Of a DNA stretch of 21,875 bases, positions 1-7,522 are shown one piece after another. Origin of the DNA: an uncultured Muribaculaceae bacterium (GTDB taxonomy: Bacteria; Bacteroidota; Bacteroidia; Bacteroidales; Muribaculaceae); the NCBI GenBank assembly GCA_910586475.1, contig CAJUHM010000039.1:1-21875 (forward strand), written 5' to 3'. The number at the start of each line of letters is the position of its first letter. Positions within the stretch are counted from its first letter, which is position 1. The notes below the pieces were generated by a model, which saw only the letters and a program-made list of their open reading frames with translations, was not told the DNA's origin and made no database searches. The translations under genes were made by a program, and so were the position numbers.

Positions 1-522
1 CTGACCGAATCAATAGATCCCGTCGGACCGATGAAATCACGCAGCAGTGGTGACGCTATGTCTTCAACCATGAAGCAGACATCGCTGTATGCCTCTATCG
101 CACCATCATCGGTTGTCGAAGCCGATGGAGACACCGCGATCAATTACTCGGAGATAATACCCGCACTGATCAAATCGGTTCAGGAACTTAACGAACTTGC
201 AGACCGGCAGGATGCAGTTATTGAGAAACTAAAGAATGAGATTACGCTAAAGAAGCAGGCTGTTCAGTCGTCTGTAAGGATCAGATCATGCTCACCTAAC
301 CCGGCGCAGGATAATATTTCCGTTGCGATAGAGATAGGAGAAACTATTGCAGGTCTAAGGCTTTCGATGGCAGATGTCGGAGGAAACCGCTGTCTGAGTC
401 AGGATCTCGGAGATAATAATAATGTGACACTGTCAGTCGGACATCTTCCCCGGGGCATCTACCATCTGATCCTCTCCACCGACACAGAAGTCTATGACAC
501 TTACCGCATCATTTTAAATTAG
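1..522 (+). CDS. S74-type fibre protein with T9SS sorting domain, 5' truncated
   Basis: The frame is open from base 1, so the gene begins outside the window; the ATG at 31 is internal. The visible part starts with the end of an S74 intramolecular chaperone domain: a stretch reading VVEADGDTAINYSEIIPALI matches the family pattern of D-G-x-x-x-NY followed by a helix. A short coiled coil follows (ELADRQDAVIEKLKNE). The last 75 or so residues look like a T9SS type A sorting domain: SPNPAQDNI near the start, a G-N turn, LPRGIYHLIL and a final strand YRIILN. That domain type directs outer-membrane translocation and surface attachment in Bacteroidetes. The stop is 6 bp before the next gene, so the two are probably co-transcribed. 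The upstream domains and catalytic motif are not visible. Family assignment is by pattern recognition. Confidence 0.75.
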   Translation: MTESIDPVGPMKSRSSGDAMSSTMKQTSLYASIAPSSVVEADGDTAINYSEIIPALIKSVQELNELADRQDAVIEKLKNEITLKKQAVQSSVRIRSCSPNPAQDNISVAIEIGETIAGLRLSMADVGGNRCLSQDLGDNNNVTLSVGHLPRGIYHLILSTDTEVYDTYRIILN

Positions 523-528
523 AACGCC

Positions 529-1206
529 ATGAAAAGAATAATCACACTGATAACGGCCATCGCCATGAATCTCAGCGTTATGGCGCAACTGTCATATACT
601 GACGGCCTGTTCCAACTGTCTAAAGACTGCAATTATTTCAGGCAGACCCCAGGTTTTTATGTAGATGGGTATAACGGACTGATACTGCATTCGGCGGGAT
701 CATGGCTTAAGATAGATCTCACCAAAGAATATACCGCGATCTCCGGAAGCATGGATTTCATAAATCTTTATGATGCAGATACGGGAACGTATGGCACTCT
801 GTTTGTTCAGGAGATCTACAACATGAATGACTACGGCAATATCCCTTTCTCATTAACGGATGACAGCGAACTGACCGTCGGAAGCAAGATCAGAGCCCTC
901 CGTCCGGTCAGCTACCGCTGGAAGCCGACAGCAGAAGCCGAGAGCACGGACAACCTCCGGCTGAGAAGCGGCGAACACTACGGTTTTATCGCTCAGGAGA
1001 TAGCGGAAATCTATCCTGAACTGGTCGCTTATGATGACTACGGCAACATGATGGTCAATTACATCGGTTTGATTCCGATTCTTATACAGTCACTGAAAGA
1101 GACGGAAGAACGGGTAGACCGTCAGGCTCTTGAAATAGAGGCACTGCTTAGCGAAAAAACATTACTCGAAAAAGAAACCGTAACCAACAAACTGTCACAG
1201 CCATGA
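529..1206 (+). CDS. Secreted S74 (tail-fibre chaperone domain) protein
   Basis: 225 residues. A signal peptide covers about 1-19 and ends MAQ. The C-terminal half is an S74 chaperone domain: KIRALRPVSYRWKP, then YGFIAQEIAEIYPELV, then the NYIGLIPILIQSLKE helix and a coiled-coil tail. In phage tail spikes and Bacteroidetes fibres this domain guides trimer assembly and usually cuts itself off at a SDxRxK site. Here the matching position reads NDYGNI after EIYNM, so neither the Ser nor the Lys of the known dyad is present, and self-cleavage is unlikely. No T9SS sorting domain follows, unlike the gene upstream. The stop overlaps the next start by 4 bp (ATGA), which indicates translational coupling. 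The role is inferred to be a cell-surface or periplasmic fibre subunit. Confidence 0.75.
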   Translation: MKRIITLITAIAMNLSVMAQLSYTDGLFQLSKDCNYFRQTPGFYVDGYNGLILHSAGSWLKIDLTKEYTAISGSMDFINLYDADTGTYGTLFVQEIYNMNDYGNIPFSLTDDSELTVGSKIRALRPVSYRWKPTAEAESTDNLRLRSGEHYGFIAQEIAEIYPELVAYDDYGNMMVNYIGLIPILIQSLKETEERVDRQALEIEALLSEKTLLEKETVTNKLSQP

Positions 1207-1841
1207 AAAGAACCGCATTAACAGTCACATTCCTTGCGCTTTTCGCTACATTGTTTTCACTCCCGGCAGGCGCACAGCTGAAGTACAGAGCCGGCGAGTC
1301 GCTGTCGATGGGTGTCGATTTTCCGGATCCGAACTACGGAATCACAGCTGGCGGCTACCAGCTGCTTCAAATCTACGGGCCCGGATCGATGTTTTATGCT
1401 AATACAAACCATACGATGTGCTATCTCCGCGGCACGGGCTGGAACGTCTTATTTTTCAATAGACAGAATAAGAAATATAATGATGTGCGTGCGGGATACG
1501 TACTGACTTTTGCTCACGGAGAGATTTATGACACATGGGTAGCCCCGGCGTACACGTCGTCTGTGCTGAAATCACTTCGTCTGGTAAGTCTCGCTGCTCC
1601 GGCTTCTGCATCACTGGCAACGCGGATGATGGCAGAAGAAGCGGAGACAACGGGCTATGGATTCGTTGCATCAGAAGTAGAAGAGGTTTTACCAAAAGCT
1701 GTTATTGTCGATGATGAGGGCAATAAACTTATCAATTATTCGGTCTTTCTGCCATTGGCAACCCGATCGATCTCAAACATCTATCAGAAAATCCGGGAAA
1801 ACAGTGAAAAACTCAGCCGGCTCGAATCACAGACAGAATAA
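1203..1841 (+). CDS. Secreted divergent S74-type protein
   Basis: 212 residues. The signal peptide is about 24 residues, ending PAGAQ. The body shares the layout of the preceding gene: FFNRQNKKYNDVRAGY is equivalent to the LYDADTG segment, followed by GEIYD, LKSLRLVSL and the chaperone signature YGFVASEVEEVLPKAV, then DDEGNKLINYSVFLPLA and a final coiled coil. The cleavage motif SDxRxK is absent: after GEIYD the sequence is TWVAPAYTSS. This is the most divergent S74 member in the window. The start overlaps the preceding stop by 4 bp. The 27-bp gap to the protease gene downstream contains no terminator. Paralogy with the two upstream genes is clear from domain order; the molecular role is not known. 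Confidence 0.7.
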   Translation: MKRTALTVTFLALFATLFSLPAGAQLKYRAGESLSMGVDFPDPNYGITAGGYQLLQIYGPGSMFYANTNHTMCYLRGTGWNVLFFNRQNKKYNDVRAGYVLTFAHGEIYDTWVAPAYTSSVLKSLRLVSLAAPASASLATRMMAEEAETTGYGFVASEVEEVLPKAVIVDDEGNKLINYSVFLPLATRSISNIYQKIRENSEKLSRLESQTE

Positions 1842-1868
1842 TCCAATACCATCAAAAACGTTAAGAAC

Positions 1869-4160
1869 ATGAAAGCTTTTCTATATACCCTGCTCACACT
1901 GGTACTGGCTTCGCCGCCGGTATTGGCCCAGACTTTTGAATTCACTTTCAACAGAAACGACTTTGAAATCAGCATATCCGACAATGTCGCGGAGATCCAC
2001 AGCAAGAGTTCCGATTATTTTACAACTTCGAACCCTACCGGTCCGGTGCTTCCGGTCATGATGAAAAAGGTTCTGAACCCTTCGGGGCATTCAGTTTCGG
2101 ATGTAGAGATCAAAGTCTCGAAAACACTTATCGCATCAGATGTCTATATGGAGGCATGCGGCGAATTCACCACTACGGATGCTCCAGTCGCTGTCGAAGT
2201 GAAAGAGCCGGGATTCGCCACGGCATCAGAAACGGATGCCGTGAGTCTGATGTCCGGCGAAAGCGATCTGAACGGCTTCAGCTTTTCCTATTACAGCCTC
2301 AAGCCATTCCTTTATGATGCGGAGTCGCGGAATCTCTATTTCGTTTCATCCGTATCGTTTTCTCCGGTTTTCGAGAGTCGCAAATCCAGATCGACAGATT
2401 CGGGATCGACAAAGATTCTGCGTCCCGAAATGGTTGATTTTTCCGATGCTCTGAATGATTCGGCAATTGAGAGCTATCAGCAGACAATTACAGCATCGCG
2501 GGCCGTACAGCAACAGAATGAGACTATCGACTACCTGATCGTTACAAGATATGATCTTGTCGGTGACTTTTCGGAATTTGTCAAGTGGAAACGCCAGAAG
2601 GGGTTAAACGTTAAGGTGGTAACGCTTGACGAGATAGATTTGCTCTATCCCGAAATTGGCAATAGACCATTAAGGATCAAAACATATATAAATAAGCTCT
2701 ATAAGGAGAACAATCTGACTTATGTGCTTCTTGGAGGTACGCCTTTGATAGTTGATCGAGTTCCCTGCACGATTAACATGCAAGGTCACGAAGCGTCCGA
2801 CGGCAAGTTGGATTCAGATACCTATTATTCATGCTTGAGCGACGGTTACAGCTTTGACTGGGACGGAATCCGTGATCATACCAATGGATCTATTGATAAT
2901 ATTGATCTGGGTCCGGATATATTTCTCGGTAGATTGCTCGCAAATGATCCCGTAGAGGTAGGAATTGCCTGTAAGAAGATTATAGATTATGAAAAGGGCA
3001 GTTTTCCGGATGACAGGATTAATAAAATCCTATTGGGTGGTGCCGCCGGCGAAGAAGACGGTGATAATCCGAAAGAAGGAGAAAAGAGCTATCGGCATAA
3101 AAGAGGCGAAACAACAGACAGACTTTATCTAAAGCCTTACGGGCTGCAGGCATCATACATATTTGATACAACCGAATCTCCTAAGTTTACTTCCGACGAA
3201 TTGGTTTCAGAGATGAACAAAAACTATCATTTCATAAACACAGACTGTCATGGCATGGCTGATGGCTGGTTATGTTGCAAGAGAGATGAAGATGAAGAAA
3301 AAGATTATTTTACCAATGATAATATAAGATCACTTTCAAATATACCGGCAATAGTTACAACAACAGCATGTCATACTAATGATTTTAGAAGTGATACAAA
3401 AAGTATCGCTCCGAATGGTTCGCGGTTATCTTATATTATGGTATCACATGAAGATAATGGATGCGTTGCCTACATCAGCAGTTCCGGACTTGGATGGAAG
3501 ATTGGAGGCAGTGCTGAGATTGCTTATTCTTCTCTATATAATGCGATGTTCTACAAGACGCTGTTCAGTTATTCAGAACGATCGCATGGGAATGTGCTGT
3601 CGCGCATACATAATCGGGTAATCACAGATTTAGTGAAAATTAAAGATCAGAATAGACCATCAGTTCAGGGTATTTATAGATATCTCTTTTTGGGGATAAA
3701 TGTTTCGGGAGATCCCTCGATGACACTATTTACCGAGAGCCCCAAAACAATCGCTACTCCTTCTATGACATGGACGGAAGATGGATTGCGCGTAAGTAAT
3801 GTTCCGACAGGCTTAATGGTTTCAGTCAACGCAGTAGATGATGAGACCACATGTTTAGGCAAATGTGTTTCAACGGGAGAGGTCGTTTTTCCGAACATCA
3901 ATCGTCCGTGCATTCTGACAATCACCGGTGTTAACTACAGGCCATATCAGTATCATATAAAAAACTATCCAGTTCTGATACTTGAAAATATGACGATTAC
4001 AGATGATTTGGAATATACTGCTAACAGAATTTATCTTGGAAAGAACGTGACTTTAAGAAGTGGAGTCACACTCAAACTGAATTATCGCGAGTCTCTTAAG
4101 GTGAGGGATAATGTAAACTGCGACGCAAGAAGTAAATTGATTATAAACCAGAAAAAGTGA
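1869..4160 (+). CDS. Gingipain-like C25 cysteine protease
   Basis: 763 residues, secreted. The signal peptide is about 1-21 (cut before QTFEF). Residues 22 to about 215 form a pro-region. The peptidase C25 domain starts near 218 (IDYLIVTRYDLVGDFSEFVKWKRQKG-type opening) and contains the PDIFLGRLLA strand. The catalytic pair is visible: His461 in DCHGMADGW and Cys501 in TTTACHTNDF, with the 40-residue spacing expected of this family (His211/Cys244 in RgpB). An Ig-like C25 C-terminal domain follows (SGDPSMTLFTESP onward). The last 60 residues form a repetitive strand module (YLGKNVTLRSGVTL...), in the position where T9SS cargo carries its sorting region. The substrate is unknown. The gene stops 5 bp before the lipoprotein gene. 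The second half is visibly more AT-rich than the housekeeping genes. Confidence 0.85.
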   Translation: MKAFLYTLLTLVLASPPVLAQTFEFTFNRNDFEISISDNVAEIHSKSSDYFTTSNPTGPVLPVMMKKVLNPSGHSVSDVEIKVSKTLIASDVYMEACGEFTTTDAPVAVEVKEPGFATASETDAVSLMSGESDLNGFSFSYYSLKPFLYDAESRNLYFVSSVSFSPVFESRKSRSTDSGSTKILRPEMVDFSDALNDSAIESYQQTITASRAVQQQNETIDYLIVTRYDLVGDFSEFVKWKRQKGLNVKVVTLDEIDLLYPEIGNRPLRIKTYINKLYKENNLTYVLLGGTPLIVDRVPCTINMQGHEASDGKLDSDTYYSCLSDGYSFDWDGIRDHTNGSIDNIDLGPDIFLGRLLANDPVEVGIACKKIIDYEKGSFPDDRINKILLGGAAGEEDGDNPKEGEKSYRHKRGETTDRLYLKPYGLQASYIFDTTESPKFTSDELVSEMNKNYHFINTDCHGMADGWLCCKRDEDEEKDYFTNDNIRSLSNIPAIVTTTACHTNDFRSDTKSIAPNGSRLSYIMVSHEDNGCVAYISSSGLGWKIGGSAEIAYSSLYNAMFYKTLFSYSERSHGNVLSRIHNRVITDLVKIKDQNRPSVQGIYRYLFLGINVSGDPSMTLFTESPKTIATPSMTWTEDGLRVSNVPTGLMVSVNAVDDETTCLGKCVSTGEVVFPNINRPCILTITGVNYRPYQYHIKNYPVLILENMTITDDLEYTANRIYLGKNVTLRSGVTLKLNYRESLKVRDNVNCDARSKLIINQKK

Positions 4161-4165
4161 CGGAT

Positions 4166-4951
4166 ATGAAAAAGTATGTTTATATGGTAATGGCGATTGT
4201 AGGATTGTCGGTTATGCCGGGTTGTAAGGATGATGAGCCGGATGGCAATTATGATGATATACATATGACATGGATACACGATTATGAAAGGCTTGTAAGT
4301 CCAGATATGATATATCGTTCTGGTACGGAATTTACTCAAGGTCAAGGTCCGGATGGATGGTGCAGTCTTTCGGACAAGGAATTTCTCGGCAGGTCATATC
4401 TTCAGATCACAGTTGATGACATGCTGACCGAAATGCTTATCAGGGTTGACGGCGATGTCATCTGGGGATATAATCCGCAAACGGAGAGCGAGTTCAAGAT
4501 GTATGACTTTTCGAAGTGGCCTCTCGAGGAGGGGGATTCGCTGATCTACCGGATTTATGAAATCAATGACAACTATGAAATAACCGGAATTGCGGATTAC
4601 AGCGACGTGCTTAAGCAAAGTATCACGGAACGTCTGGATTTTTTGCTTGGCGACGAGCCGAAATCAAGATGTACGGTGATAAATAATTTTGAGGATAATA
4701 TTTATGAAGATTCCAAAATTATCAGCATTGTTGCTCCATATAGGTCAAAGACCGGAAAAGGAATATACTCGTATATGATAACGTGTCAGTTTTTTGCATA
4801 TGACGAATGGCTCGATGCAGAAGTATTGGGCGGTTACGAGTACGTTTTAAACTATGGTGCCTACCGCGGAAAGGGGCTTTTCTTTAAGGACAAAAAAATG
4901 AATAGCGGCAGGACTTGGTACGCATTTTTAACGAAAGTACCTTCTCTTTGA
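4166..4951 (+). CDS. Surface-type lipoprotein partner of the C25 protease
   Basis: 261 residues from ATG 4166; a GTG at 4157 overlapping the protease stop is possible but would put three residues before the natural MKKYVYM signal start. The lipobox ends MPGC, and the mature protein begins CKDDEPD. A Lys followed by acidic residues straight after the lipid cysteine resembles the lipoprotein export signal described in Capnocytophaga, so outer-face location is plausible. I recognise no named domain. It is clearly homologous to the lipoprotein at 17447-18259: both contain SGT-F, K-YL, IRV, I-G-NP and SEF-MYDF in the same order. Both copies sit just downstream of C25 sequence, which suggests a dedicated partner of the protease, for example an inhibitor, anchor or substrate. 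That role is inference. Confidence 0.75.
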   Translation: MKKYVYMVMAIVGLSVMPGCKDDEPDGNYDDIHMTWIHDYERLVSPDMIYRSGTEFTQGQGPDGWCSLSDKEFLGRSYLQITVDDMLTEMLIRVDGDVIWGYNPQTESEFKMYDFSKWPLEEGDSLIYRIYEINDNYEITGIADYSDVLKQSITERLDFLLGDEPKSRCTVINNFEDNIYEDSKIISIVAPYRSKTGKGIYSYMITCQFFAYDEWLDAEVLGGYEYVLNYGAYRGKGLFFKDKKMNSGRTWYAFLTKVPSL

Positions 4952-5098
4952 GCGCGTGAAAGATAACCCCAAACATTCTATTAAAACAGAGAGTTCAGAA
5001 TAAATAATTATTGCTGTCCGATAAAAACTTTTTGAGGCAAAACTGTGACAGATGTATCTAAGCAGGACATTTCTGACAGCACCCTCGCCATCCGGCAG

Positions 5099-5142
5099 AA
5101 AAAAAGGCGCTGTGTCAAAAATGTGGATTTTGACACAGCGTC
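5099..5142 (-). terminator. Rho-independent terminator of htpG
   Basis: On the minus strand, a 15-bp stem (arms 5128-5142 and 5106-5120, one G-U pair) with a 7-base loop is followed by seven Ts (5105-5099). It is the first terminator downstream of htpG. The arm contents are GCTGTGTCAAAA and its complement. It could also act on the + strand for the lipoprotein operon ending at 4951, but the T-run there is poor. Confidence 0.85.
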
Positions 5143-5171
5143 TGTCTGATTAGATTCGAAACTGTTTTTTA

Positions 5172-5365
5172 GAGTATGTTTACTTTTACCACGAATTAAG
5201 AAATAAATTCACTTTTTGAAATTCTTCAGGTCATCAGAAAGAGTCTTTTTGGCGCTTTCAGCCAAGTTTCGGCAGTCGCAATGTGGCAATTGCTTCTTTC
5301 TCAACTCGCTGAAATCACTCAAAAATCCATCTTTATGCTAACCTGGGTTAAAAGTAAACACACTC
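5172..5365. mobile_element. 194-bp MITE-like element with TTA target duplication
   Basis: The terminal inverted repeats are 19 bp and 17 of 19 identical: GAGTATGTTTACTTTTACC at 5172-5190 and the complement of 5347-5365. The element is flanked by a direct TTA at 5169-5171 and 5366-5368, a plausible 3-bp target duplication; TNA targets and GAG-starting ends are typical of the IS1031 group of IS5. The right-hand TTA is the htpG stop codon (TAA on the minus strand). Inside is a 37-codon open stretch on the minus strand (5209-5322, TTG start) encoding LSDFSELRKKQLPH and ending NFKK; it could be a transposase C-terminal relic but I do not recognise it. No complete transposase fits, so it would need one in trans. 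The IS5 link is inference. Confidence 0.65.
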
Positions 5366-7414
5366 TTAGAGGAGGGCGACGGAGCGGCGGATGAATTCGT
5401 TGAGCTGCTGGCCGCGGAGGAGTCCGTTGGCGAGGAGGGCGAGGTCGATCGACTGCTTTACGAGGGGCTGCCCGGCGGCGTAGTCAGTGGCAATACGCTT
5501 TTCTTCGGCGCGCTGGTGGGCTGTCTGCTCGTCGAGGAGTGAGATTGCGGCGTTCTGTTCGTCGCTGAGCTTTTCGTCGGTGGCGGTTTTGCGGACGTTT
5601 TCAGCTTCGGCGTTGTTACGGGTGATTTCGTCGAAGATGGGTTTGAGTTGCGGCATGAGGTTGCTGTCGGCGGCCTCGATGATGCGTTTGATGACGGGGC
5701 TTTCGGTGTTGACGATCAGGTTGTAGCTGTCGGGGAGTTCGCCGTAGAAGCTCATTCCGGGCTGCATGGCCGCCATGTCTTTCATTCGGCGCATGTATTC
5801 GTTCTGAGTGATCAGAATGGGGTTGGCCGAGGCGTCGAGAGCTTCGAATGATACGAGGAATTCGGCTTTTTCGACGTGGGGGATCTGAGAGCGGAACATT
5901 TCTGTCAGCATGTCGCGCTGATCGGAGGTGAGGTTAACGTCTTTTTTGTCGGCTTTGGGGATGAGGTTGTCGACAACGTCTGAGTCGACACGGACAAAGC
6001 GGCTCTTTTCGAGTTTAGTCTCAAGCATTCCGATGAAGTGGCTGTCGAGCTGACCGTCCATCAGGAGTACGTTGTAGCCTTTGTCGGTGGCTGCTTTAAT
6101 GTATGTGTACTGAGCGACGGGATCAGTTGTGTAGAGATAGACGACGTTGCCGTCTTTGTCGGTCTGTGAGCCTTCGATCAGAGTGCGGTATTCTTCGAGA
6201 GTGTAGGATTTTTTTTCAGTGTCTTTGAGAAGCGTGAATTTCATCGCTGCATCGCAGAACTTCTGGTCGGTGAGCATTCCGTATTCGATGAAAATCTTGA
6301 TGTCGTCCCATTTGTTTTCGAAGTCGTTGCGGTCGTTTCTGAAGATTTCGTCAAGACGCGAGGCTACTTTCTTGGTGATGTAGCCGGAGATTTTCTTGAC
6401 GGCGGTGTCTGCCTGAAGGTAAGAGCGGGATACGTTAAGAGGGATGTCGGGGGAGTCGATCACGCCCTGGAGGAGCATCATGAATTCGGGGACAACGCCT
6501 TCGACGGAGTCGGTCACGTAGACCTGATTGCAGTAGAGCTGGATGCGGTTGCGCGTAACCTCGAAGTTGTTTTTGATTTTGGGGAAGAACAGGATGCCTG
6601 TCAGGTTGAACGGGTAGTCGACGTTGAGGTGGATCCAGAAGAGGGGGTCTTCCTGGCCTGGATAGAGTTCGCGGTAGAAGTTGCGGTAGTCTTCATCGGT
6701 CAGTTCGGACGGTTTTTTTATCCAGGCCGGTTCGGTTGCGTTGATGACTTTCAGACGGTCGGTGTCGACATATTTTCCGTCTTTCCATTCCTGTTCGAAT
6801 CCGGACACGACGGGGACCGGAAGGAAGCGGCAGTATTTCTTAAGGAGGGCATCGATTTCGTTCTGTTCGAGGAATTTTTTGTTTTCGTCGTCGATGTGGA
6901 GTATGATGTCGGTTCCGCGTGATTCTTTTTCGGTTTTCTCCATTGTGTATTCGGGAGAACCGTCGCATGTCCATCTGACGGGTTCGGCACCTTCTTTATA
7001 GGATAGGGAGACGATTTCCACTTTTTTTGCAACCATGAAGGCTGAGTAGAATCCGAGTCCGAAGTGGCCGATTATGGCGTTGGCATTGTCTTTGTATTTT
7101 TCGAGGAATTCTTCGGCACCTGAGAAGGCGATCTGGTTGATGTATTTTTCGATGTCGTCGGCAGTCATTCCGATTCCGTGGTCAGAGACTGTGAGGGTCC
7201 CGGCTTCTTTGTCGATGGTCACTTTGACGCGCATTTCGCCAAGTTCGCCTTTGAATTCGCCAAAGGAAGATAGGGTTTTCAGTTTCTGAGTGGCGTCGAT
7301 TGCGTTTGAGACGAGCTCGCGCAGGAAGATTTCGTGATCGCTGTAGAGAAATTTCTTGATTACGGGAAAGATGTTTTCGGTTGTTACGCCGATTGAGCCT
7401 TTTTGAGTTGTCAT
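5366..7414 (-). CDS. htpG: Molecular chaperone HtpG (Hsp90)
   Basis: 682 residues, close to the usual Bacteroidales length. It is a cytoplasmic ATP-dependent chaperone. The GHKL ATP-binding site is intact: Glu33 and Asn37 in ELVSNAIDA, DHGIGM at 78-83 and GHFGLGFYSAF at 116-126. The middle domain contains the catalytic-loop region with FPKIKNNFEVTRNRIQLY, and the dimerisation domain ends RRSVALL. The start at MTTQKGSIGVTTENIF is the family's normal start. The stop codon TAA is shared with the target duplication of the MITE-like element, so the native terminator now lies about 225 bp away. The gene follows clpC on the same strand after a strong terminator, so it has its own promoter. Confidence 0.97.
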   Translation of the reverse strand: MTTQKGSIGVTTENIFPVIKKFLYSDHEIFLRELVSNAIDATQKLKTLSSFGEFKGELGEMRVKVTIDKEAGTLTVSDHGIGMTADDIEKYINQIAFSGAEEFLEKYKDNANAIIGHFGLGFYSAFMVAKKVEIVSLSYKEGAEPVRWTCDGSPEYTMEKTEKESRGTDIILHIDDENKKFLEQNEIDALLKKYCRFLPVPVVSGFEQEWKDGKYVDTDRLKVINATEPAWIKKPSELTDEDYRNFYRELYPGQEDPLFWIHLNVDYPFNLTGILFFPKIKNNFEVTRNRIQLYCNQVYVTDSVEGVVPEFMMLLQGVIDSPDIPLNVSRSYLQADTAVKKISGYITKKVASRLDEIFRNDRNDFENKWDDIKIFIEYGMLTDQKFCDAAMKFTLLKDTEKKSYTLEEYRTLIEGSQTDKDGNVVYLYTTDPVAQYTYIKAATDKGYNVLLMDGQLDSHFIGMLETKLEKSRFVRVDSDVVDNLIPKADKKDVNLTSDQRDMLTEMFRSQIPHVEKAEFLVSFEALDASANPILITQNEYMRRMKDMAAMQPGMSFYGELPDSYNLIVNTESPVIKRIIEAADSNLMPQLKPIFDEITRNNAEAENVRKTATDEKLSDEQNAAISLLDEQTAHQRAEEKRIATDYAAGQPLVKQSIDLALLANGLLRGQQLNEFIRRSVALL

Positions 7415-7440
7415 ATCTGAGTTGAAAATATATTTTTAGG

Positions 7441-7456
7441 GTTACTTATATGTAAC
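7441..7456. promoter_or_regulatory. 16-bp near-palindrome upstream of htpG
   Basis: GTTACTTATATGTAAC is a palindrome with one mismatched pair. It lies 27-42 bp upstream of the htpG ATG, around the start point predicted from the -24/-12 element. It may be an operator or a hairpin in the 5' leader. It is not a CIRCE element. Confidence 0.4.
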
Positions 7457-7461
7457 AATCG

Positions 7462-7479
7462 AGCAAAAAAAATGCCACA
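7462..7479 (-). promoter_or_regulatory. htpG: Possible sigma-54 -24/-12 promoter of htpG
   Basis: On the minus strand TGGCAT, five bases, then TTGCT: GG and GC are exactly 10 bp apart as sigma-54 requires, with one change from the TGGCAC consensus. It overlaps the 3' arm and T-run of the clpC terminator, so part of the match may be chance. The predicted start is near 7451, giving a leader of about 37 nt. Confidence 0.4.
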
Positions 7480-7498
7480 TGCGAAATGTGGCATTTTT
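7465..7498 (-). terminator. Rho-independent terminator of clpC
   Basis: A perfect 10-bp stem (7471-7480 with 7486-7495, arm AATGCCACAT), a 5-base loop and eight Ts on the minus strand (7472-7465). The A/T runs on both sides mean it could work in both directions. It separates clpC from htpG. Confidence 0.9.
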
Positions 7499-7522
7499 AG
7501 TGAAATTATGTCAACGCGACTG

